A DNA stretch of 64,000 nt, taken from contig JAGDZD010000001.1 in assembly GCA_049116315.1 (NCBI GenBank), forward strand, positions 62,001 through 126,000, given 5' to 3'. Numbering within the stretch: position 1 is the first letter of the stretch; every line of letters begins with the position of its first letter. This stretch comes from Thalassobius sp049116315. Lineage in GTDB: Bacteria; Pseudomonadota; Alphaproteobacteria; Rhodobacterales; Rhodobacteraceae. Positions 52,638-60,761 of the stretch are shown in pieces. A program made the translations under genes and the position numbers. The notes under the pieces are model-generated. The model did no database searches and was not told the origin of the DNA. It saw nothing but the letters and a program-made list of their open reading frames with translations.

Positions 52638-52907
52638 TTAGCGACGCAGGCCCAGACGCTGGATCAGCGCTGTGTAACGTGCTTCTTCTTTGCCTTTCAG
52701 GTAGTCCAGCAGCTTGCGGCGCTGAGCAACCATCATCAACAGGCCACGGCGACCGTGGTTGTCTTTTTTGTGTGTCTTAAAGTGCTCGGTCAGAGTCGCG
52801 ATACGCGAGGACAGAATAGCAACCTGTACTTCGGGTGAACCAGTGTCACCTTCTTTGGTTGCGAATTCTTTCATGACGCGGGCTTTTTCTTCGGCAGTGA
52901 TCGACAT
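52638..52907 (-). CDS. rpsO: 30S ribosomal protein S15
   Basis: Primary 16S-binding ribosomal protein of 89 aa, full length. It reads SITAEEKARVMKEFATKEGD at the start, then DTGSPEVQVAILSSRIATLT, the RNA-contact loop THKKDNHGRRGLLMMVAQRR and YTALIQRLGLRR at the end. The ATG at 52907 has AAGGAGAT upstream; upstream codons to 53009 are leader. It is normally between truB and pnp; here both are distant. Confidence 0.98.
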   Translation of the reverse strand: MSITAEEKARVMKEFATKEGDTGSPEVQVAILSSRIATLTEHFKTHKKDNHGRRGLLMMVAQRRKLLDYLKGKEEARYTALIQRLGLRR

Positions 52908-53043
52908 CGGGATCTCCTTGTTTAAAGGGTGAAGGGCGCAAGCCGGGATGTCGTCCAGCAAGGTCCGTAACAGATTCGCCAAGACCAGAGTCATAGCGGA
53001 TGCGCGCATATAGGAGATTTCAGAGCAGAAGGGAAGGGCGTTG

Positions 53044-54048
53044 TTAGGCTGCGCCTAGGGCACCGGCGTTGGATTGCGGCTTAAGAACAATGCTGTCGGT
53101 CAACGCGTCAATATCGCCGCGCACCGTTGCGATCTCTGTGCCGTCCATCAACACCGTCAAAGCCGCTGGGTCTTCCGCATCTTGCACCAGATCAATGACC
53201 GGCGGCGCGTCTGCGGTGTCGTCATATACAATGACCAATGTGTCGCTGGTCTGATCGAAATCGCCAATCTCTGCGGCGTGGGTGGCCCAATGACCAACCG
53301 TGATGGTGTCCGCACCGTCCCCTGAATCGACCAGATCCCCGGATCCAGCTGTGATGTGATCGTCCCCGCCGCCGCCGTTCAGAAAATCAACCGCGCCATT
53401 GTCCACGCCCGATAGGACGTCATCGCCCCACCCGCCAAAAAGCGTGTCCGCGCCCTGACCGCCAATCAAAGTGTCATCCCCTAGACCGCCATGCAAAGCG
53501 TCCGCGCCGTCATCTCCGCTCAGGTGGTCCCTGCCGTCCCCGCCTGACAAGCTGTCGTTGCCGGTGCCGCCTTCTAGGTGGTCATCATCCATATAGCCCC
53601 AAAGCGCATCATCCCCGCCGTCCCCCCGCAGGGTGTCCTGACCATATTCCCCATGCAAAATGTCGTTGTCCGCACCACCGTGCAGCAGGTCATCCCCGTC
53701 ACCACCATGCAGGTCGTCGCGGCCTGTCCCCCCAGACAATGTGTCATCCCCGCCATAGCCATGCGCCTGATCATCGCCGCCTTGCGCATCGATGGCATCG
53801 GGGTTTTGGCTGCCTGCTAGAATATCTGCGTCATGAGTGCCTGAAAGAGTCAGGGTCGACTCTGGCTGGGGCGTGGTCGCAAAATCCAAAGGGCTTTGCG
53901 AAGGGGAAGTGTCAGGGGATGTGCCGGTGTCGCTGGGCTCCTCTGCTGAAGCGTCTGTTTCAGCGTCCTCGGCATCCATGCCAGAGGACACGCCAACCAT
54001 TGCCGCGCCAGCAACCATCAATCCCAACAATCCCGCCAGCATGAACAT
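53044..54048 (-). CDS. Membrane-anchored RTX-type calcium-binding repeat protein (1)
   Basis: Extracellular or cell-envelope protein of 334 aa. An N-terminal hydrophobic segment (MFMLAGLLGLMVAGAAMVGV) precedes an acidic Ser/Pro-rich linker. About ten glycine/aspartate nonapeptides follow (GGDGDDLLHGG, GGTGNDSLSGG, GGQGADTLFGG), which bind calcium in a parallel beta-roll. The C-terminal ~100 residues are a repeat-free domain (ITVGHWATHAAEIGDFDQ). The ATG at 54048 follows AAAGGG and matches the starts of the two related proteins to the right; a TTG at 54102 is the alternative. No type I secretion genes are nearby. Confidence 0.8.
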   Translation of the reverse strand: MFMLAGLLGLMVAGAAMVGVSSGMDAEDAETDASAEEPSDTGTSPDTSPSQSPLDFATTPQPESTLTLSGTHDADILAGSQNPDAIDAQGGDDQAHGYGGDDTLSGGTGRDDLHGGDGDDLLHGGADNDILHGEYGQDTLRGDGGDDALWGYMDDDHLEGGTGNDSLSGGDGRDHLSGDDGADALHGGLGDDTLIGGQGADTLFGGWGDDVLSGVDNGAVDFLNGGGGDDHITAGSGDLVDSGDGADTITVGHWATHAAEIGDFDQTSDTLVIVYDDTADAPPVIDLVQDAEDPAALTVLMDGTEIATVRGDIDALTDSIVLKPQSNAGALGAA

Positions 54049-54114
54049 CACAATACCCTTTGACCCACCCTTAATGTGGCGGCCAAAGCGGTCTTTGGTC
54101 AAAGGCTATTGGGT

Positions 54115-54411
54115 TTATTGGTTAACATCCGCTGCACCGCCAGTGGCGCGATCAAATTCTTCCGAAAGCACAACCATCCAATCGCCGATCAGGGGCAAAA
54201 ACTCGAACTGAGAAATCCACCACCCGATCACCGAGACCAAAAGCGTGGCACCAATCACAGACCCAAGACCAAACGCCAGCCCGCGTAGGAATTGAAACAG
54301 AACCAGCCGCACCAGAGAGTTCTGAACAACAATAAAGCGATGGCTGTTCAGTTTTTCGACCTCGCGGGCCAAGTGACGAATGGCTTCTTCAGGTGAGTCT
54401 GCCTGTGTCAT
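54115..54411 (-). CDS. DUF5665 small membrane protein
   Basis: Protein of 98 aa with one or two helices (about 42-66: FLRGLAFGLGSVIGATLLVS) after a charged N-terminus (REVEKLNSHRFIVVQNS). The pattern fits the DUF5665 family, of unknown function. It overlaps the DUF1643 gene by 4 bp (ATGA) and is upstream of RTX-type gene 1. Co-transcription with both is likely. Confidence 0.8.
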   Translation of the reverse strand: MTQADSPEEAIRHLAREVEKLNSHRFIVVQNSLVRLVLFQFLRGLAFGLGSVIGATLLVSVIGWWISQFEFLPLIGDWMVVLSEEFDRATGGAADVNQ

Positions 54412-54938
54412 GTCAAATCCAGTCCGTTTGAAAAATCCCAGCGCTCTGGTTGCTGAACGTAGGCGATATAAAGAGGATGTTTGGGATGACCCGCTTTGGT
54501 CAGACCCAAATGAAAGATAGGCAAGCCGGTCTCTTTGAGGAGGCGGGCCACAACAACGCCACGGTCAAGATGTGCGCCGTGGCTGCCCCAGCCCGCGATG
54601 ATCTGGTCAGCCCACTGACAGCTGTCGCTCAGCACGGCGTCGTTTTCGGGGCCAACGGGATCAACAGCGGCGCGCATCTTTTTGGGATCGGTATCGCGCC
54701 AGGCAAAAATATTGGTCACGCGAAACCCACCAAAGCCCAAAGTGCGTGCCCGACGTTCGCATCTCTCAACGGTGGGATCATTCTGTCGTTCCGTCGCTGT
54801 GGAGGGGTTCAGCATGATGAACAACGCCTTTTTCCCAGCGGGGTCCCAGATTCGGGTCAGGAGGTACCGATAGCACTCGCAATCAGAGTAAACAGCCCGC
54901 GACAGCGCGTCGCCTTTTTGAAAATCTCGCGTAATCAT
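54408..54938 (-). CDS. DUF1643 domain protein
   Basis: Soluble protein of 176 aa. DUF1643 hallmarks are LFIMLNPSTATERQNDPTVE, RARTLGFGGFRVTNIFAWR and a later GWGSHGAHLDRG. The family has no assigned activity but its conserved Asn/Pro/Ser-rich motif and Asp suggest nucleotide or nucleic-acid chemistry; that is a guess. It is first in the minus-strand group DUF1643-DUF5665-RTX1. Confidence 0.87.
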   Translation of the reverse strand: MITRDFQKGDALSRAVYSDCECYRYLLTRIWDPAGKKALFIMLNPSTATERQNDPTVERCERRARTLGFGGFRVTNIFAWRDTDPKKMRAAVDPVGPENDAVLSDSCQWADQIIAGWGSHGAHLDRGVVVARLLKETGLPIFHLGLTKAGHPKHPLYIAYVQQPERWDFSNGLDLT

Positions 54939-55109
54939 AGGCCCTTTTGAGCGCTTTTTGGACCAAGGTGCAACTCTCGCGGTGGGCGCTACAACGAAAG
55001 TCGTGTCGAGAATCCGCCTTTTGCCGTCAACTAGATGGCTTTGGTTGAGTCAATAGTAGTGGTAGGTTGTGTGCATAAGTCGAAAACGACATATCCTTGA
55101 GGTGCAGTA

Positions 55110-55940
55110 ATGACTTTCCTTTTGATGCTTGGAACTCTTCTGGTTGGATCCTACGCCATGGTTGGCGATACAGATGGTGGGGATGACACTGATGTGTCTT
55201 CTGCAGCGTCCTCGGATGAGACCACCGAAGAAACTGGCGCAGAAAGCGAAACTGCATTTCAAACTTTGGACGTATTCCTGAACGGAACCAATGACGCCGA
55301 CATCCTCAGCGGGGGCGAGGGTGACGACACAATTTTTGGTGACGCGGGTGCGGACACGCTGAACGGTGGCGCCGGTGACGACGTCCTGTACAGCGGCAAC
55401 AGCCAGTCGTTTGGGGACGACTGGAACCACTATGTGGGTGATTTGACCCGCGTAGACGATGCCGGCGACGAGTTGGTTGGGGGTGAAGGGGACGACACGC
55501 TGTGGGTAGGGGCTAACGGCGTGGCGACTGGCGGCGAGGGTGCGGATACTTTCCACACTTTCGCCGGCACCAACCCTTTTGGCGACGCGGCTGAGATCAC
55601 TGATTTCGCTGCGGGTGAAGATTCGCTGGAAATCGATTTCCCAATTCACGAAGGCTACTACACCGAAGATTTTGGCACACAGGATGCGATTGACACCCTG
55701 CTGAGCGAGTACGACGAAGCAACCGACACCACATTGATCACAATGGAAGATCAAGAAGTTGTCCGCTTGAATGGCGACCAGACCGGCCTGAGCATCTCTT
55801 TCTTTGACAACGCCACTGACGCTGCCAATCCAGTTTGGTTGGACGTCGAAGGTGTGGAAATGACCGAAGCTGAGGGCCAAGCGGCCGACATCATTCTGGT
55901 TGCCCGTGAATTGCAGGACATCGTGGGTGAGCTGAGCTAA
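55110..55940 (+). CDS. Membrane-anchored RTX-type calcium-binding protein (2) with WNHYxGD module
   Basis: Protein of 276 aa, very acidic. A short hydrophobic start (MTFLLMLGTLLVGSYAMVGD) acts as anchor or signal. An acidic Thr/Ser linker (~20-50) and RTX nonapeptides (GGEGDDTIFGD, GGAGDDVLYSG) follow. A C-terminal module contains DDWNHYVGD, GGEGDDTLWVG, GADTFHTF, ITDFAAGEDSLEIDF and the tail GQAADIILVARELQDIVGE. The next gene encodes the same module, so the two arose by duplication. The 170-bp upstream gap has no further gene. Confidence 0.82.
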   Translation: MTFLLMLGTLLVGSYAMVGDTDGGDDTDVSSAASSDETTEETGAESETAFQTLDVFLNGTNDADILSGGEGDDTIFGDAGADTLNGGAGDDVLYSGNSQSFGDDWNHYVGDLTRVDDAGDELVGGEGDDTLWVGANGVATGGEGADTFHTFAGTNPFGDAAEITDFAAGEDSLEIDFPIHEGYYTEDFGTQDAIDTLLSEYDEATDTTLITMEDQEVVRLNGDQTGLSISFFDNATDAANPVWLDVEGVEMTEAEGQAADIILVARELQDIVGELS

Positions 55941-55984
55941 GCCGAACCCGCCAATACAGCAGAGTTGCCCCGGGCAACATTGAC

Positions 55985-56012
55985 TTGCTTTGGGTATCTT
56001 GGCGTGTACAAT
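55985..56012 (+). promoter_or_regulatory. Candidate sigma-70-type promoter before the third RTX-type gene
   Basis: TTGCTT (55985-55990), 16-bp spacer, TACAAT (56007-56012) with a TG just before the -10. It lies 35 bp upstream of the ATG at 56047, within the 106-bp gap, suggesting the third gene can be transcribed on its own. Confidence 0.4.
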
Positions 56013-56046
56013 TAGTCATCTGTTCTACCTTGAGTGATGTTGTGCG

Positions 56047-57288
56047 ATGACCCTTTTGCTACTGCTTGGCGCTTTTACAATCGGCGGATTGGTTCTGTCT
56101 TCTTCTGGTGAGCCAGAGGAAGACGATGACGGCCTGAGTGGCACCGAAGGTCAAGATGACTTGCTGGTCGGGCAGGATGGGGATGATCTGCTCACGGGGG
56201 ATTCGAACGACGCGGATACCCTGTTGGGCGGTGATGGTGACGACACGCTGGTGATGCGAGAAGACTCCGATGCCACCGGCGGCGCGGGCGGCGACATATT
56301 TTTCGTTGATGACTTTGGCAGTGCCGAAACAATTATCCGCGATTTTGACCCAGCGGTAGATACCCTGTGGCTGAATGACAGTGAATTTGATGAAACCCCG
56401 GCACTCTTTCAGACCGAAGATGGCACCGGATTGCGCCTGGTGTCAGAAAATTACGCCCGTACTGTCTTGGTGCTGGAAGGTGTGACATTGGCCCCCGGCG
56501 ATACGATTCAGGTTGGGTACGGAGCTGAGCCAGGGGTGGGGTCCCTGCAAAGGTATACTGCCCCGACAGATGAAGGGCCTATCTACCTTGATCCCATTTT
56601 GCGGACCACTGGCGACAGCAGTGATTTGCATGGCACATCGGATGACGACTGGATCTTTAACCAAAACGGTGCAGCTTCGGTCTATGGCGGGGAAGGCGAT
56701 GATCAGCTGTTCTCTGGCAGTCCCACCCCGATTTACGATTATTGGAATCACTATCCGGGCGACAGCGCTGCCTTGGGGCGCGAATCGGGCCATCTGGACG
56801 GTGGCGCTGGGAATGACAGCTTGTGGCTTGGTGAAAATTCCACTGGTGTTGGCGGGACAGGCGAAGATGTCTTTCACACCGTGGTTCGCCATTCAGACGT
56901 GACCGCGCCTGGCGCGACAGTGTTGGATTTCGATCCAGATGAAGACAGCATTGAAATCGACTTTGCCGGCCCATGGACGATTTCTGAGGGTGGCTTTACC
57001 GTTGCGGAAGTGGTTGCGGGCTTAGATTTGACTTACGATGCCGTTGCGGACACGACGACGATCTCGATCGGTGATGTTGATGCGATGACCGTGAATGGTG
57101 ATCTGACTGGTGCATCCGTTGCCATACTTGAGACTCCGAATGACACGCATTGGCTACGCGATGGGGTGAGCTATGAGGGTCTTTGGTATGACGCCAACGG
57201 CGCCCTTATCGACTCAACACAAGGTCAGGCTGCCGATATCATTTTGCGGTCTCGCAATTGGATGGATGTCAACGGTGAGGATTCTTAA
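56047..57288 (+). CDS. Membrane-anchored RTX-type calcium-binding protein (3) with WNHYxGD module
   Basis: Protein of 413 aa, paralogue of the gene to its left. The start MTLLLLLGAFTIGGLVLSSS is the anchor. A first RTX unit (GQDGDDLLTGD, GGDGDDTLVM) plus globular part reads DFDPAVDTLWLND. A second unit has YWNHYPGD, GGAGNDSLWLG, EDVFHTV, LDFDPDEDSIEIDF and the tail GQAADIILRSRNWMDVNGED, closely matching protein 2. It thus holds two tandem modules. No catalytic motif is seen; calcium-stabilised adhesion or envelope function is the simplest guess. Confidence 0.82.
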   Translation: MTLLLLLGAFTIGGLVLSSSGEPEEDDDGLSGTEGQDDLLVGQDGDDLLTGDSNDADTLLGGDGDDTLVMREDSDATGGAGGDIFFVDDFGSAETIIRDFDPAVDTLWLNDSEFDETPALFQTEDGTGLRLVSENYARTVLVLEGVTLAPGDTIQVGYGAEPGVGSLQRYTAPTDEGPIYLDPILRTTGDSSDLHGTSDDDWIFNQNGAASVYGGEGDDQLFSGSPTPIYDYWNHYPGDSAALGRESGHLDGGAGNDSLWLGENSTGVGGTGEDVFHTVVRHSDVTAPGATVLDFDPDEDSIEIDFAGPWTISEGGFTVAEVVAGLDLTYDAVADTTTISIGDVDAMTVNGDLTGASVAILETPNDTHWLRDGVSYEGLWYDANGALIDSTQGQAADIILRSRNWMDVNGEDS

Positions 57289-57423
57289 CGCAGTTTTTCC
57301 GCCAACGAAAATATAGTTTGCGCGCAACGCATAGGCCCTGTTGGGGTCAGGCTGGCATCGATGATCGGACCACGAAACCCTACATGTGCCGACCGCATCA
57401 GGTCATAACCGACGCTGCCAAAC

Positions 57424-57816
57424 CTATGCGATCTTTGCCAACGGGATCGATTTGTTTTGGGCGATGAGTTCCAGCATGTTGTCTTCAACCCAGCGATCCA
57501 AGGCGCATATCTTTTCTCGCAAGCCTTGCCCCAGCTCAGTCAGACGATACTCAACATGTGGTGGGATCGTTTGCCTGTCATGACGGGAAATCACCTGCAT
57601 TTCTTCGAGGTCACGCAGGGTTTGGGTCAGCATTTTCTGTGAAATCCCTTCAATCTGGCGCTTCAGCTCACCGTTGCGGACCGGTCCGTGCTGCAAAGCA
57701 TCGATGATCAGAAGACTCCATTTCCCGGCAATCTTGTCCAATAAGAACCGAGCAGGGCAGTTCTTGTGGAACACATTTGCTTGAACATCTGCGGGGTTGG
57801 ATGGGATTTCATACAT
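57424..57816 (-). CDS. HxlR-family transcriptional regulator
   Basis: Winged-helix regulator of 130 aa. The family pattern is NCPARFLLDKIAGKWSLLII near residue 20, then GPVRNGELKRQIEGISQKML with TQTLRDLEEMQVI, and a PPHVEYRLTELGQGL wing. Cys20 in the conserved position may sense oxidants or electrophiles. It is divergent from the AhpD-like gene, with a dyad TTGGTTACCAA between them. Confidence 0.92.
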   Translation of the reverse strand: MYEIPSNPADVQANVFHKNCPARFLLDKIAGKWSLLIIDALQHGPVRNGELKRQIEGISQKMLTQTLRDLEEMQVISRHDRQTIPPHVEYRLTELGQGLREKICALDRWVEDNMLELIAQNKSIPLAKIA

Positions 57817-57833
57817 AAATCGAGCTCAATTTA

Positions 57834-57844
57834 TTGGTTACCAA
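57834..57844. promoter_or_regulatory. Candidate HxlR operator TTGGTTACCAA
   Basis: TTGGT-T-ACCAA is a perfect dyad, 18 bp from the HxlR start and 89 bp before the AhpD-like gene. Position and dyad shape fit an HxlR-family site. Confidence 0.5.
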
Positions 57845-57932
57845 AAGGTGCGTACTGGCATTCCAGTTCCTGATGCGTAGATCTAGCAGCGTAGCGGCTA
57901 CAAACCTACCAAAATCTGAATGGAGACCTCAC

Positions 57933-58508
57933 ATGACCACCTCAGTTGCACCGTTTAAACGGTTCGAACTCGACACTGCACCGCAGGCGTCCCGCCCTTA
58001 TCTTGAAGCCGCTCAACAAGCGTTTGGCATGGTGCCAAATGTCGAACAAGTTATGGCTCAGGCGCCAACATTGTTGGCCTCTTACATGACCGCTTGGGAT
58101 CAGTTTGACGAGTCAAGCCTATCGCCAGCGGAACGCCAAATTGTCTATCAAGCCGCGAATTTTGAAAACAACTGTTCCTATTGCATGCCTTGGCACACAA
58201 TTTTGGCCGAAAACGCCGAGCTCTCTGCCGAGGATGTCCAAGCCCTACGAGATGGGGCCCCGCTGTCGGACGCCAAACATGAGGCATTGCGTCAGTTCGC
58301 CCGAGGGTTGGTGCGCACATCTGGAAACATCGAACCTGCCGCGCTGGTGGCGTTTTTTGCGGCTGGCTACGGCGAGCAGGCCGCTCTTGAAGTTGTCCAA
58401 GGCTTGGCCGTCAAGCTGATGAGCAACTACACCAACGCCATTGCGCAAACCCCGTTGGATGACGCGGCAAAAGCCAAGGCTTGGACCAAACCGTCGTTGC
58501 GCGGCTAA
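57933..58508 (+). CDS. Carboxymuconolactone decarboxylase / AhpD-like protein
   Basis: All-helical CMD-family protein of 191 aa. The redox motif is NNCSYCMPWHTILAE, a CxxC plus His as in AhpD-type peroxidases. The ATG at 57933 follows TGGAGACC; codons from 57834 are leader. An HxlR regulator lies divergently, which suggests induction by oxidative or electrophilic stress. A decarboxylase role is unlikely given the CxxC. Confidence 0.87.
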   Translation: MTTSVAPFKRFELDTAPQASRPYLEAAQQAFGMVPNVEQVMAQAPTLLASYMTAWDQFDESSLSPAERQIVYQAANFENNCSYCMPWHTILAENAELSAEDVQALRDGAPLSDAKHEALRQFARGLVRTSGNIEPAALVAFFAAGYGEQAALEVVQGLAVKLMSNYTNAIAQTPLDDAAKAKAWTKPSLRG

Positions 58509-58548
58509 GTTCGGGTTTAAGCCAATGAAACGCCGTTTGTGTGCCCGT

Positions 58549-59460
58549 TTATTCTGGGCGCACAAACACCCGGCTTGGGTGCAATTCTCCGGCTTTGTAG
58601 ATGCCAACCGCAACCGCTTCGCCGTTCAAAGACGCCCAGCATTCGTCGCCGTATTCCACGTCATGGGCAATCACCATGCCGGCGTTGCCGTTGCGCATCT
58701 TGGCGGCCCCTTGATCGGTGGCTTTGACTTCGGGCAGATCTTCGAGACCTTGCTCTAGTGGGCGCAAATAGGTGTCGAGTTCTGGGGTGCGAGCCAATGC
58801 GTTGATCTGCTCAAGCGTGATGCCATCGGTGGCCTCAAACGGACCAGACCATACACGGCGCAGGTGCAGGACGTGACCGTAGCATCCCAAAGCCGCGCCC
58901 AAATCCCGCGCGATTGAACGCACATAACCACCCTTGCCACAGACCATTTCCAACTCAACATGGTCAGCGTCAGGGCGGTCTGACATCAGCAACTCATCAA
59001 CATAAAGCGGGCGCGCTGCGATCTCAAAATCTTCTTCGTCGCGAGCCAGCTTATAGGCCCGTTGCCCATCAATTTTCACCGCCGAAAACTTTGGCGGCAC
59101 TTGCATGATGTCCCCAAGGAAAGGTCCGAGGGCGTCTTTGATTTCTTCGTCAGAGGGTCGCGCATCACTTTGTGAGATCACTTCACCTTCGGCGTCATCG
59201 GTGTTGGTGGCCTGTCCAAGGCGCACCATAAAGCGATAGGCCTTCAGCGCATCGGTGATATAGGGCACGGTCTTGGTGGCTTCGCCCAAGGCGACGGCCA
59301 AAACACCCGTGGCTTCGGGGTCCAAGGTGCCGGCATGGCCCGCTTTTTTGGCATCCAGCGCCCAACGCACTTTGTTGACGACAGCTGTGGATGTCATGCC
59401 TGCTGGCTTGTCTACGACCAGCCAGCCAGAGATATCCCGCCCTTTGCGTTTGCGACCCAT
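58549..59460 (-). CDS. truB: tRNA pseudouridine(55) synthase
   Basis: Makes pseudouridine 55 in the T-loop of tRNAs; 303 aa. The catalytic Asp47 is in GHAGTLDPEATGVLAVALGE, and the N-terminus GWLVVDKPAGMTS and YKLARDEEDFE are typical. C-terminal PUA-like residues include GNAGMVIAHDVEYGDECWA. It is downstream of the NAGPA-like and rbfA genes as in relatives; rpsO, usually next, is 5.6 kb away. Confidence 0.96.
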   Translation of the reverse strand: MGRKRKGRDISGWLVVDKPAGMTSTAVVNKVRWALDAKKAGHAGTLDPEATGVLAVALGEATKTVPYITDALKAYRFMVRLGQATNTDDAEGEVISQSDARPSDEEIKDALGPFLGDIMQVPPKFSAVKIDGQRAYKLARDEEDFEIAARPLYVDELLMSDRPDADHVELEMVCGKGGYVRSIARDLGAALGCYGHVLHLRRVWSGPFEATDGITLEQINALARTPELDTYLRPLEQGLEDLPEVKATDQGAAKMRNGNAGMVIAHDVEYGDECWASLNGEAVAVGIYKAGELHPSRVFVRPE

Positions 59461-59533
59461 GATGATTCCCGGAGTTTTATACGATCAGGCGCGCGGCCTA
59501 CCTCAGCCCCGCGGGGCTGTCAATTTTGAACCG

Positions 59534-60280
59534 CTATTTCGCAGAGACGACGCCCACGATTGGCCCCAGCGTAAATCCCGGATCATCCCGGTTGAGCTGC
59601 GGAGCATAGATCCGCGAAATCCGGCCATCAAAGTACAAGGCTTGGGGCACCTTCAACACATCGCGAAAGAAGCGGCCAAACTTGTGGAATGTTACGGGAC
59701 GGTTGGAGATGGCAAAAACCACCCGTTGACCATCCGCAGAGGTCCCAACCCCATTGCGCACATAGCGTGAGGTGCTGTCGACCAGAAACCGGGGGTGCAA
59801 CGCGCCGTCAATAACCAGCATCGGACCGGATTGAGTGGCAAATTCGCACGCTGGCTCTTGCTTGAGAAAGTCCAGTGTTTCGAAGACATCGGCGCGGCCA
59901 TCGCGAATGCAAAACACCCCGTTTGGCAACAGACCAAAATTGCCGGGCCCTGCATTGGGGATCACCCGCATTTCGGTTTTGTGGTTTTCGACATAGTGGC
60001 CCACTGGGCTGCGGTCATCATGGTACATGCCTGCATTCATGGCAAAACCAAGCGTCTGGTCTTGGGCTTGTAGCACCTGGCGTACACGCGAAAATTGACC
60101 AAGGGTCTCGCCATTTTCATCGCGTAAGAACAGCTGAATTTTGTCGGTGCTCATGTCCGCTTCGCACAGGCTAAACGGCGTGTCTTCAAAGCGGATGTTT
60201 TGACATTCCAGCGCAGCGGCGGGACCGGTTGTCAGTGCCCCGATCAGCCCAGCGAGGCAGAACAGGAGCGCCGACTTCAT
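59534..60280 (-). CDS. Phosphodiester glycosidase family (NAGPA-like) exported protein
   Basis: Exported hydrolase-like protein of 248 aa. A signal peptide (FCLAGLIGALTTGPAAALEC) is followed by the family's LGFAMNAGMYHDDRSPVGHY, NFGLLPNGVFCIRDGRADVF, ATQSGPMLVIDG and a C-terminal LYFDGRISRIYAPQLNRDD. The fold cleaves sugar phosphodiesters such as those in teichoic or capsule-type glycans. The ATG overlaps the rbfA stop by 4 bp, placing an envelope enzyme inside a ribosome-maturation operon. Confidence 0.85.
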   Translation of the reverse strand: MKSALLFCLAGLIGALTTGPAAALECQNIRFEDTPFSLCEADMSTDKIQLFLRDENGETLGQFSRVRQVLQAQDQTLGFAMNAGMYHDDRSPVGHYVENHKTEMRVIPNAGPGNFGLLPNGVFCIRDGRADVFETLDFLKQEPACEFATQSGPMLVIDGALHPRFLVDSTSRYVRNGVGTSADGQRVVFAISNRPVTFHKFGRFFRDVLKVPQALYFDGRISRIYAPQLNRDDPGFTLGPIVGVVSAK

Positions 60281-60675
60281 TCTTTTTCGATGTCCCGGCG
60301 TACGTCTTCACGATCAAGAAGCCGTCGGGTTTCATCCATGCGGTCAAAAGTATCATCGACCAAGAACCGCAGTTCCGGCGCATGCTTTAGCCCACATTTG
60401 CGACCAATCAGATGGCGCAGTTCACCTTGGTGACGGGCCAAAAGCTTGGTTGCCTCTTCTCCGCCCTGCCCACCAAGTGGCAGAACAAAACAAGTGGCGA
60501 CGCGCAGGTCAGGTGATGTGCGCACCTCGCCCACGGTGATGGACATGCGGTTGAGATCCGGATCGTGGATATCCCCACGCATCAAGATGTCGGACATTGT
60601 CCGGCGGATCAGTTCCCCAACCCGAAGCTGCCGCGTGCTGGGACCGGCGCCATGTGTGTAACTTCCTTTAGCCAT
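60277..60675 (-). CDS. rbfA: 30S ribosome-binding factor RbfA
   Basis: 16S rRNA 5'-end maturation and cold-adaptation factor, about 132 aa. A KH-like fold with RQLRVGELIRRTMSDIL, ITVGEVRTSPDLRVATCFVL and LKHAPELRFLVDDTFDRMD is clear. The start is MAKGSYTHGAG at 60675; an ATG nine bases upstream is possible. It is followed by the glycosidase and truB. Confidence 0.94.
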   Translation of the reverse strand: MAKGSYTHGAGPSTRQLRVGELIRRTMSDILMRGDIHDPDLNRMSITVGEVRTSPDLRVATCFVLPLGGQGGEEATKLLARHQGELRHLIGRKCGLKHAPELRFLVDDTFDRMDETRRLLDREDVRRDIEKE

Positions 60676-60761
60676 GCCCAGCATCTAAGGCTTCATCCGG
60701 CCTTTGCCAAGCGTCCAATCACCCGCTATGCAGGCGCAAACGGATATTTCGGAGCGAAAAA

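Noticed and set aside
57285..57488. 67-codon minus-strand frame in the gap before the HxlR gene, possibly a gene remnant
   Set aside because: It overlaps the HxlR 3' end out of frame, has no clear start signal, and I could not tie it to a family. A decayed relic is possible but unsupported.
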